A DNA stretch of 13,107 bases from Thermoplasmata archaeon (GTDB taxonomy: Archaea; Thermoplasmatota; E2; DHVEG-1; B18-G2). Shown piece by piece: positions 1 to 7,800 of the stretch. The stretch is taken from the NCBI GenBank assembly GCA_021163455.1, contig JAGGWT010000036.1, positions 1-13,107 of the forward strand. Direction: 5' to 3'. A program made the position numbers and the translations under genes. Within the stretch, counting starts at the first letter, position 1. Every line of letters starts with the position of its first letter. The notes under the pieces were generated by a model that did no database searches, was not told the origin of the DNA, and worked only from the letters and a program-made list of their open reading frames with translations.

Positions 1-519
1 CGTATCTGATCCGAACCATCTCAGCAGAATTGGTTCTCTCATGTATACTGATTGCTCCACAAGGGTCTTTCCATCCTTTATTTTCTGAGAAAGGTTGAGA
101 AGAATATCTCTCTCATCTATCAGATTCATCTGGAAACCCAGAAAGAGACCAAGGATCGGAGACCCTCTGCTCAGAAAATTCTGGGCAAGATGGAGTGTCG
201 ATGTTATCAGAATGAGATTGCACGGAGATTTCACGTGCAGCCAGTCAAGGAATTCATCCGGTAATCTGTGAAACTCGTCGATTATCACAATCTCTTCCCT
301 TTCTTCTATCAGCCTTTTCATCTCATCATAAGTTATGATTTCGTTCCTGTCCTCGCGATAGATGCTCCTGTCTCTCCTGACAAATAGATACGGGGCATCA
401 CGAAAGACCGATTTTATGAAAAATGTTTTCCCCGTTTTTCTTCTACCATAAACAATCATGGGTGGCTTTATCCTTTTTATTCTCTCTTCGTCCTGATATC
501 GCCTTACTATAATCATCAT
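1..519 (-). CDS. Archaeal-type P-loop ATPase, N-terminal part (truncated by window edge)
   Basis: The minus-strand frame stays open from an ATG at 519 (second ATG at 516) to the window edge, giving 173 residues with no stop. It contains a Walker A motif (YGRRKTGKT, about residues 19-27), a Walker B motif (IVIIDEFHRL, about 73-82) and a sensor-1-like strand (LILITST) about 20 residues later. This order, and the GRR-x-GKT form of the P-loop, is typical of the archaeal ATPase family (Pfam ATPase_2 type), whose cellular roles are mostly unknown. A C-terminal winged-helix or DUF234-like part would be expected beyond the window, but this is not visible. The start is supported by a TATA-like box about 25 bp upstream, which would make the mRNA leaderless. 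An in-frame stop at 559-561 limits upstream extension. No nearby gene shares its strand closely enough to prove an operon. Confidence 0.85.
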   Translation of the reverse strand, partial: MMIIVRRYQDEERIKRIKPPMIVYGRRKTGKTFFIKSVFRDAPYLFVRRDRSIYREDRNEIITYDEMKRLIEEREEIVIIDEFHRLPDEFLDWLHVKSPCNLILITSTLHLAQNFLSRGSPILGLFLGFQMNLIDERDILLNLSQKIKDGKTLVEQSVYMREPILLRWFGSDT

Positions 520-540
520 TACTATAATGGCAGTTATAGT
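504..540. promoter_or_regulatory. Three copies of ACTATAA around the ATPase start (possible operator)
   Basis: The 10-mer TTACTATAAT occurs at 504-513 and again at 519-528, exactly 15 bp apart. The core ACTATAA recurs inverted as TTATAGT at 534-540, giving a perfect 7-bp inverted repeat with a 6-bp spacer at 521-540. The copies straddle the predicted transcription start and the ATG. Binding by a repressor, perhaps autoregulation, is an inference. AT-rich sequence makes chance repeats more likely than usual. Confidence 0.35.
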
Positions 541-549
541 ATTTATCTG
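538..549 (-). promoter_or_regulatory. TATA box of the ATPase gene
   Basis: Read on the minus strand this is an AT-rich box containing ATAAATACT, centred near 543. Archaeal transcription normally starts about 25 bp downstream, near 518, which coincides with the ATG at 519. A leaderless transcript is therefore expected. Position and composition are the only evidence. Confidence 0.45.
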
Positions 550-619
550 TGATGCTTCTCAGAATATACAGTGATGTAACGCAACTATCTCTCAAGACAA
601 GTGTTTTGCAGAACCGACC

Positions 620-910
620 TTATCTATCCTGAGGCGTGGATATCTCTTCGACCAGTCGCAGACCAGCAGCTACGCCATCTATTGAATGAATTGCTGCACC
701 GCATTCCTCTATAACTCTCTTGACACTTTCATAATCTATGTTGTCTCCTTCGATGGTTATCTTGACGTTATCTGTGTCTGTATCAACCTCTTTAAGAGAG
801 ATGTTCACTCCAGATATTCCCTCAAGGTCACCGAGTCTCTTCGCGAGTTCTATAATCGAAGGTACATGCGGTTTCAATACATCCAAGATTAATCTCTTTA
901 TGGCACTCAA
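620..910 (-). CDS. DUF211 family protein
   Basis: A 96-residue protein that matches the archaeal DUF211 family along its full length. Visible signatures are the N-terminal IKRLILDVLKPHVPSI, the central GVNISLKEVDTDTDNVKITIEG and the C-terminal GAAIHSIDGVAAG. Members are small ferredoxin-like-fold proteins of unknown function found mainly in archaea. The start is TTG at 910, chosen because a GAGGTG ribosome binding site lies at 919-924 with 8 bases of spacing and the family N-terminus begins right there. A TATA-like box at about 949-957 suggests its own short-leader transcript. The gene also lies only 52 bp downstream of the C25 protease on the same strand, so readthrough is possible. No function can be assigned. 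Confidence 0.88.
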   Translation of the reverse strand: MSAIKRLILDVLKPHVPSIIELAKRLGDLEGISGVNISLKEVDTDTDNVKITIEGDNIDYESVKRVIEECGAAIHSIDGVAAGLRLVEEISTPQDR

Positions 911-918
911 TTCTCCGG

Positions 919-924
919 CACCTC
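919..924 (-). promoter_or_regulatory. Ribosome binding site that fixes the TTG start of DUF211
   Basis: On the minus strand this reads GAGGTG, a strong match to the archaeal 16S 3' end, 8 bases before TTG at 908-910. It is the reason for choosing the rare TTG initiator. Confidence 0.65.
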
Positions 925-948
925 GTAACCCTGTATATTATTCAGGTT

Positions 949-957
949 AATAAATTT
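949..957 (-). promoter_or_regulatory. Possible TATA box of the DUF211 gene
   Basis: The minus strand reads AAATTTATTAAC here. A start about 25 bp downstream, near 926, would leave a leader of about 15 bases that just includes the GAGGTG site. Transcription could also come from the protease promoter upstream. Confidence 0.35.
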
Positions 958-962
958 GCTGA

Positions 963-3900
963 CTACAGAAGTTTGAAGATTATGACCTCCATGGACTGCG
1001 AGAGAGAGTATTCGCCATGGATTGCTTCTACTGTTATCGTGCGCTTACCAAAGGCGCTTCCCTCCCAGCTCCACTCGAATGGTGGTGATGTGAACTCCTT
1101 GACCTTATTGCCATCTATGTAGAATACCACGCTGTCATACTCTGGCGGTACATCTGGATCGTAAGGCTCAAGCTCTGCTTTGACTGTTATGCCTCCGATT
1201 ATGATCGTCTTCTTGATAAAGAAGGTCTGTCTTCCAAATATGTAGAGACCACTCTGTGGATTTGTTATTCTCAATCTGAAGTTGAAGTTGGTGATGTTGA
1301 ACTTAAGGATATGGATCTCCTCCTCGTGTCCGAGATTATCAGTGGAATAATACTCGAATGTGTGGTTACCTATCTCATCTATGATGATTTGTCCGGTATA
1401 CTCATTCCATTCTCCACCATCTAACCTGTAGAATGTGCGATTCACCCCTGTACCATTATCAGTGGCAACAAGTGTTATTGTGACGTTCTTGTAATACTCT
1501 TCTCCTGAGCCAAGACCCTCAACCATGCATCTGGTAACGGGTGGTTCTCTATCTATATTTATGAGATAGACATTCATACCTCCATACGTATTACCGGCAA
1601 CATCTTCAGCGTAGGCTCTGAATATGTGTGCACCATCCTCATCTATGTATATTGGTTCGGTGTATTCCTCCCATCTTGAACCATCAAGCGAGTAGTAGAC
1701 TGCATGTATTCCAGACAATGTATCGTTTGCATTACACGTTATGGTAACACTGGATGTGTACCAGTCTCCCTGCCTCTCACCAGATATCTCGACCTTAAGA
1801 GATGGTGGAGTGTCATCTATCTTGATTTTCACTTCCTTGACATCCTCTACATTTCCATAGATATCAACAGAATAGAACTCCACCGTGTGATAACCTTCAC
1901 CCCAGACCCTGAATGGCTCATTGTATATCCTCCACTCTCCATTATCTATCCTGTACATCGTGTGGTCAACGCCACTCCAATCAGTTGCTATTAATCTCAC
2001 CCTGACCGATTTTCCTCTGTACCATCCCTCATTTCCAACGGCGCCATAAACCTCTGCGGTTGTGACAGGTGGAGTGTACGCATCTACTCTTATCTCACAG
2101 TGTGCCACTCCAATTGCTCCCTTATCATCGGTTACAGTAAGAGTGACATTGTAGATACCATCTTTCGCATAGGTGTGAGTTGGAGATACTTCTGTTGAGG
2201 TGTTTCCATCTGCAAAGTCCCAGTAATAGGAGACGATGGTCCCATCAGGGTCCCAGGAATCGCTGCCATCAAAATGAATGGTTGGATTGTTTCCAGCATA
2301 GAACTCTGGATGGGCTATTGCTACGGGCTCCCAGTTATCTTTCACCTGAATCGGTTTTGTAACAGAGAAGGTTCCATCATTGTTCGTTATCGTGAGAGTG
2401 ACATCATAAATTCCCTCAGTGTAGTATGTGTGCACCGGATTCTGTTCATCGCTTGTTTCTCCATCACCGAAGTCCCAGCGCCAGGATGAAACAGAGCCTT
2501 CTGCTATTCCATAAAAGTGTATGGGCTCACCTGTGTTCGGATATTCCGGCTCCCAGTAGAAATCAACGCTTATAACCTGAATCTCTCCTATATAAGGTAT
2601 CTTGTTATATGCTGTAACCACCAGATCAAGCATGCACGATTCTCCAACAGGCTCGGAGAGCTCTATGGTTGCATGACCACTCGAATCTGTGTAGTCATAA
2701 CCTAACAGCACACCATTTCTTGATAGAGCACATAGAGCACCCTCCACACCAACAACCGTAACATCAAAGGTTGTGGCACTTGCTGGCATTGTATCATTGT
2801 AAATGACCGTCATACTCTCAGGGGTATCTGTTCTTACCTCCAGAGATGGGTCACCAAACAGGTGCCATGCATCTGTCTCTGCATAGCCATCTGATCCATA
2901 CTCATCGTTCATATGCATACATCCATTGAACACGAGTCCACCGATTGTTCTTTTTATATTGTTCTGATATGTCTCGACCAGTATATCCACAAATTCATCC
3001 TGTGCATCCATTGGAGGATTCCAGGCCTGTGTCTTGGATGACATAAACGTCGCTATGGCTCCAGTTGGCTCGCCTGTGTTATCATTGGTGGCTCTCAACC
3101 AGGCTTCAGCAAAACATGTACCAGATACAAACTGTCCGTTGAGACATGCAACAGAGAATATGAAAGGAAGTTTGTTGTCATTCTCGAGAGCGTTTACATC
3201 GCTGTTACTGAATCCTGTTGTACCCCATGATGTTTGACTCCCATGTCCACAGTAATTGATTATTCCTCTACCCTCATTTAAAACAGTTGAAACCATACTT
3301 GCTGATGGATTTCCTGGAGCATCCTCTCCTCCCTGAGAACCATCATAAAGCTCATCAACAGCTGTGTATGTGTAATCAAGCAGATCGCTTCTTATGTTTC
3401 TAATGTGCTGATAGTCATACTCTCCATCATCTCCTGGGCCCTGATCAGATGCTATACCAGTGCCCTTGTGATACCATTCGGCATTTGCCTGTGGATATTT
3501 CTCGTAATCCACGCTTCTTTCAACCTGAGTAACAACATGGTCTGTATTTTCAGCAGAGAATCTTCCAACAAAGAGGTCTGGATAATGATCATCTCCCACA
3601 ATGTATGAATAACTTGGGTCCGATGCGTGTCCACCCACCATCATTGTTGGTACCTGCTCCGCATCTCCCACGAGTAAAACAAAAGTCAGTCCATGGGTAT
3701 TGTAGTAATTTACAATATAATCATAAATATCATCCGATGTGCTTCCCACCTCGGAAAGTTTCACTATCTGTGTGGGTACACCCTTCATATTCTTCCATTC
3801 AACGAAGGGTTGCATTTCATCATAAAAATCATCATAACAGATGATGAGCATATTACCGTGGTCATCCACAGGAGTGTACTTACAGCCAGAATATTCTGGA

Positions 3901-4655
3901 AATGCAAAATTTATCCCTCTGTAATTGATTTTGTCAAAATTGATAAACTCTCTCCTGTAGATCTGCTTGAATTCCTCATCAATGGATGCCAGTGGTTTTT
4001 TACGATGCAACACATTTATCTCGCCCGGAGCCACCGGCAGCACTTCCAGTTCAATCTCCGTGTAAATCCTGAGTATCTTCCTGTATGGATTGTACTGGAA
4101 AGGATATATCTCCACGACCTGCGCCCTGAAATCTCTAAGTATATATGGATCTCTCAGTTTCGCAAGTTTCCCTGGATACCATGTATCTTTATTATAGATA
4201 CTGTCAAACTCATAAGGAACATCATCAGGATTAACATTTCTGAGAAGATTACCTTTTGATGGTGTAATGGATACGTTATAAATTTCCTTAAAGTTAACAG
4301 CCAATACCCTCAAGCCCATTTTTGTATCATCTGGTATTATTATGCTCCTGCATATGCGAGGGAGATCTGGCTTTCCTTTCTCAAGGAGGTTTGATTCTCC
4401 AGGTACAGATATCTTGAGATATTTTTCTCCGTTTATTGTTATCTCACTCGTTGAGAAATCGTTAAGGATGCAGGTTATCTTCGTGATTTCTCCATTCATA
4501 CTAACATCAATATGAACAGGTTCTGTGGAAGAGACAGAACTGTTCTCTGGAACGCTGTATTTTTCACCATTCCCATAGGTTACTGTTATCGGAAAGGTGT
4601 TCACCAGCATAAATACTAACATTGCAACAACCAGCAACCTTCCCCTTCCCAACAT
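963..4655 (-). CDS. Exported gingipain-like C25 cysteine protease with PKD and OmpL47-like repeats
   Basis: A 1230-residue secreted endopeptidase. Domains in order: signal peptide (about 1-28, hydrophobic LLVVAMLVFMLV); a C25-type propeptide (about 40-230); the caspase-like C25 catalytic domain (about 265-620); a gingipain-type Ig-like domain (to about 695); two PKD domains (about 698-770 and 775-857, each with the W-D-F-G/A-D-G motif); three OmpL47-like repeats (about 860-950, 950-1038, 1038-1124); and a C-terminal Ig-like module (1127-1230). The catalytic dyad is visible as His471 in NYCGHGS and Cys504 in VACLNG, 33 residues apart, as I recall for gingipain RgpB (His211/Cys244). Asp414 in GEYDYQH aligns by eye with the RgpB S1-pocket Asp163, hinting at cleavage after basic residues. 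The ATG at 4655 follows a GGTGAT site at 4661-4666. There is no transmembrane helix or PGF-CTERM at the C-terminus. It probably digests external protein for peptide fermentation. Confidence 0.93.
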   Translation of the reverse strand: MLGRGRLLVVAMLVFMLVNTFPITVTYGNGEKYSVPENSSVSSTEPVHIDVSMNGEITKITCILNDFSTSEITINGEKYLKISVPGESNLLEKGKPDLPRICRSIIIPDDTKMGLRVLAVNFKEIYNVSITPSKGNLLRNVNPDDVPYEFDSIYNKDTWYPGKLAKLRDPYILRDFRAQVVEIYPFQYNPYRKILRIYTEIELEVLPVAPGEINVLHRKKPLASIDEEFKQIYRREFINFDKINYRGINFAFPEYSGCKYTPVDDHGNMLIICYDDFYDEMQPFVEWKNMKGVPTQIVKLSEVGSTSDDIYDYIVNYYNTHGLTFVLLVGDAEQVPTMMVGGHASDPSYSYIVGDDHYPDLFVGRFSAENTDHVVTQVERSVDYEKYPQANAEWYHKGTGIASDQGPGDDGEYDYQHIRNIRSDLLDYTYTAVDELYDGSQGGEDAPGNPSASMVSTVLNEGRGIINYCGHGSQTSWGTTGFSNSDVNALENDNKLPFIFSVACLNGQFVSGTCFAEAWLRATNDNTGEPTGAIATFMSSKTQAWNPPMDAQDEFVDILVETYQNNIKRTIGGLVFNGCMHMNDEYGSDGYAETDAWHLFGDPSLEVRTDTPESMTVIYNDTMPASATTFDVTVVGVEGALCALSRNGVLLGYDYTDSSGHATIELSEPVGESCMLDLVVTAYNKIPYIGEIQVISVDFYWEPEYPNTGEPIHFYGIAEGSVSSWRWDFGDGETSDEQNPVHTYYTEGIYDVTLTITNNDGTFSVTKPIQVKDNWEPVAIAHPEFYAGNNPTIHFDGSDSWDPDGTIVSYYWDFADGNTSTEVSPTHTYAKDGIYNVTLTVTDDKGAIGVAHCEIRVDAYTPPVTTAEVYGAVGNEGWYRGKSVRVRLIATDWSGVDHTMYRIDNGEWRIYNEPFRVWGEGYHTVEFYSVDIYGNVEDVKEVKIKIDDTPPSLKVEISGERQGDWYTSSVTITCNANDTLSGIHAVYYSLDGSRWEEYTEPIYIDEDGAHIFRAYAEDVAGNTYGGMNVYLINIDREPPVTRCMVEGLGSGEEYYKNVTITLVATDNGTGVNRTFYRLDGGEWNEYTGQIIIDEIGNHTFEYYSTDNLGHEEEIHILKFNITNFNFRLRITNPQSGLYIFGRQTFFIKKTIIIGGITVKAELEPYDPDVPPEYDSVVFYIDGNKVKEFTSPPFEWSWEGSAFGKRTITVEAIHGEYSLSQSMEVIIFKLL

Positions 4656-4660
4656 AATGT

Positions 4661-4666
4661 ATCACC
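4661..4666 (-). promoter_or_regulatory. Ribosome binding site of the C25 protease gene
   Basis: The minus strand reads GGTGAT, five bases before the ATG at 4655. It supports this start and shows the transcript has a leader. Confidence 0.6.
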
Positions 4667-4698
4667 TTTTCTTTCCATCTTGGTAATATGAAAATTTC

Positions 4699-4712
4699 AA
4701 TATTTAAATATT
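4699..4712 (-). promoter_or_regulatory. TATA region of the C25 protease gene, a 14-bp palindrome
   Basis: The sequence AATATTTAAATATT is a perfect 14-bp palindrome. As a minus-strand TATA box it would start transcription near 4680, giving a leader of about 25 bases that includes the GGTGAT site. Being symmetric, it gives no strand preference by itself; a neighbouring BRE would have to set direction. Confidence 0.5.
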
Positions 4713-4776
4713 TGTAATTCCAGCTTCTCCCTTTCCAGGATTTACTATCGTTCAAAGGTGTGATGTCTTTTGCTGG

Positions 4777-4790
4777 GAAATCTTTATATT
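4777..4790 (+). promoter_or_regulatory. BRE/TATA element of the large exported protein gene
   Basis: A purine-rich GGGAAA precedes TCTTTATATT. Transcription would start near 4812, leaving a leader of about 26 bases with a GGGGGT ribosome binding site at 4825-4830. The layout GAAA-N-CTTTATAT is the same as in the promoter of the inositol operon. A second TATA-like stretch at 4796-4806 is an alternative. Confidence 0.5.
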
Positions 4791-4837
4791 TCAGATAATA
4801 TATATAGTTAGTCTGAAAGTATTTGGGGGTATGAAAG

Positions 4838-7800
4838 ATGAAAATCGAGTGGAAAAGAATACTATCCAGCATTATGGTTCTGATCATGGTAACAGCATCG
4901 GTGAATATGATAGCAGGCGCCGGTTTTTCCTTGCCCAAGGTGAAAGTTGATGATAATGATCCGGAGTTCACCATAGGAGATTTGATAAGCCCTCCATCGA
5001 AGGGTTCCACTGGGACATATTCAATAATTGTCAATTTCTCAGCCAGTACAGTTACGGTGGACGGTTTGATAAGAGGAGAAGAGCAGTGGATAGATTGTGA
5101 AGATTCTCCAGATACAGAAGGGGATTTTGCTGTTAATTTCTATGCAGCCTGTGATCCCGATTACATGTATGTGGCTTTCCTGAATGATAGTGGCGTGCTT
5201 TACAAATCCGAAATATACCTGTATATAGATGAGAATGGTAATGGCTCGTGGGATGGAGTAAACGGAGGAGACAACTGTTTTGTTGTAAAATTTGGTGAAA
5301 CTCAGGTTAAAGATCATACCGGAAATTATGTGGAAGGAAGCTCTGTGGGATGGAATGTTAATTCAAGCAAATGCTATAGTGTAGAAATAAGGATACCAAA
5401 GATAAACTGGAGCGATTATGCGGACTGGGCATTTGATATAAGAAAGGTCTGGGACAGAAACCCAAGCTGGGGAGATGCTTGCGCTCCAGATGCACCAACC
5501 TCGTTTTTGGAATTTCCCGCGAATTACACACAGTATCCAGAACCTTGCTCGTGCTGCCTGTGCCTGAAAGCTCTTGTAGACATCTACAAGATTATACCGG
5601 GCAATATAACAACCATATTCAGTGATGACTTTGAAGGTAACGTCACTCTCAACTGGATAACTGATAGCATCGATAATAACAGCGATGGCTGGGCATTGAG
5701 CGAAAACCGAAGTCATTCATCTTCACACAGCTATCACTGTACGGCTCACTCCCAGTACATGGGAAATGCTCATGATGTTCTCGAGTTGAGGAATCCTCTG
5801 GATCTTTCGAATGTGAATAATGTCACTCTGAGTTTCTGGAGCTGGTGTGAAGGTGACAGCTATTATGTGAATGGAAGTCTTGTGTTAGCAGATTATGGAG
5901 ATGTTGAAATAAGCAACGATGGCGGCGCAACGTGGATTTCATTATCTGATCTCGGACTGAGTCAGCTCTTCTATGATAACGACTGGATGGAAACCAAGAT
6001 AACCATAGAAGCTGGCATGAACTACTCCGGAATTCTCGGCAGCGATCTGCTGACGGATCAGGTTAAATTCAGGTTTGTCTGGTATTCCAGTCCACAGTTC
6101 CAGTATGAGGGATGGTATGTAGATGATATCAGGATAGATGTCGGTGAAAAACCATCACTTGAGCTGATATGGGAAGCTAATGGTATTCCATGTATTCCTT
6201 TTGGCTCGACGGTCACCTACACCTTCCCGCTGAACTGGACGGTTGGAGAAGAAGGAAGATACATGATAGAAATAATGGGTCAGGAGGAACCGAACTACAA
6301 GGGTATGCAGGTGGCTTTCTGGAATATTACCATAGGAAACTACCACGATCTCGCAGTCACATCCCTAGATGTGCCTCCCACAGTAGAAAGGGGAGATGAT
6401 GTACCCATTGATGCAACTATTGAGAACCTTGGAACCTATGATGAGAGTGATGTTCAGGTTAAAGTTACTGTCAAGGATGAGCATGGCTCCACCGTATGGA
6501 GCAAAACCGTAGTTATACCTTCACTGAATGTATCTGAGAAAAAAGAGCTTCACTTTGTGTGGAAAAATGCAACATACTGTAACCATAATGTAACAGTGAG
6601 TGTCATTCATCCAGATGATAATGTGCCAGAAAACAATGCTATGCAGAAGGTTGTTGTCGTTGCTCAAGAGATATTCTATGATGATATGGAATGCGGTCCA
6701 TGCAGTGAGAAGAATTGGAAACACTATGACCTGACAGGCGGAGAAGGACACTGGGTTCTCTGTACATCTGGTTATGATCACTACCTGTGGTGTGGCATCC
6801 TCAATACAACCATGTATGGCAACAACTGGAATGATGTTGCAATGGTGAACAGCTCCTTCGACACATCAGGATATGACAATATCGATCTCCTTTTCAGGAC
6901 ATGGTACAGAATACTTCCTGGTGATTTTGGATATGTTGAGGTCAGTACCGACAATGGTGTGCACTGGCAGACGATAGAAACATTTAACGGAAACTCAAAC
7001 TGGACAGATGTTTCTCTGGATCTCTCTGCATACAAATCCGATAAGATGAAAATCAGGTTCAGATTTGCATCAAACGAAAGCGGTGTAGAAAGAGGATGGA
7101 TAGTAGATGATGTGAAAATTGTAGCGGATGACACAACAATATTCAGTGATGACTTTGAGTCAGGCGTGGATGGATGGACCATAGAGTACATAAGAGCTGG
7201 AGACTGGTGGCACCTTACAAGCAGAAGACATTACAGTGGTAATCACTCATGGTGGTGTGGAGATGAGCTCTTCGGCAAGTATCCAGCTAACCTGAACAAT
7301 GCACTCATGATCAACGGTACCATAGACCTCACGAAATCATTTGGAGCGGACATTGTGTTCTGGACATGGTATAACATCTCCTCTGGAGATATTGGTTATC
7401 TGGAAGTCAGCGATGACAATGGAGCGACATGGTACACTGTGGAGACATTTACAGGTGTCAGCTCATCTGGCTCCTCACCAGAGTGGATAAGGGCGCTGTG
7501 CGTCCTGGATAAGTGGGCAGGAAAGAAAATAATGCTCAGATTCAGATTCACATCCGACTCATATCTCGAGAGCGAAGGATGGTACATAGATGATGTCAAG
7601 GTGGTAGCAAAGGTGGACGAAGAGCCTCCTGTGACAACACACAGCATATCGGGAACAGAGGGATCAAACAACTGGTACATATCACCTGTCACCATAACCC
7701 TGACTGCAGATGATGGGGATGGCTCCGGAGTAGAAAACATATACTACTGTCTGGATGGTTGCGGAACAGAGGTGTACACCTCCCCAATAACGGTATCAAC

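Noticed and set aside
520..619. Possible C/D box guide RNA, because GTGATGC and GTGATGT occur here
   Set aside because: No D box (CTGA) sits at a suitable distance on the same strand, and the C boxes are imperfect.
3693..4259. 188-codon open frame on the plus strand opposite the protease propeptide
   Set aside because: It is antisense to a clearly conserved protein, has no family resemblance, and its composition (many Ile, His, Tyr) is that of a reverse-complement shadow.
963..4655. Protease as a clostripain or caspase/metacaspase
   Set aside because: The His-Cys contexts and the following Ig-like domain match gingipain-type C25 throughout, not C11 or C14.
4564..5034. 156-codon minus-strand frame across the divergent promoter region
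   Set aside because: It overlaps the starts and signal peptides of both large genes and would cover their promoters; no domain is recognisable.
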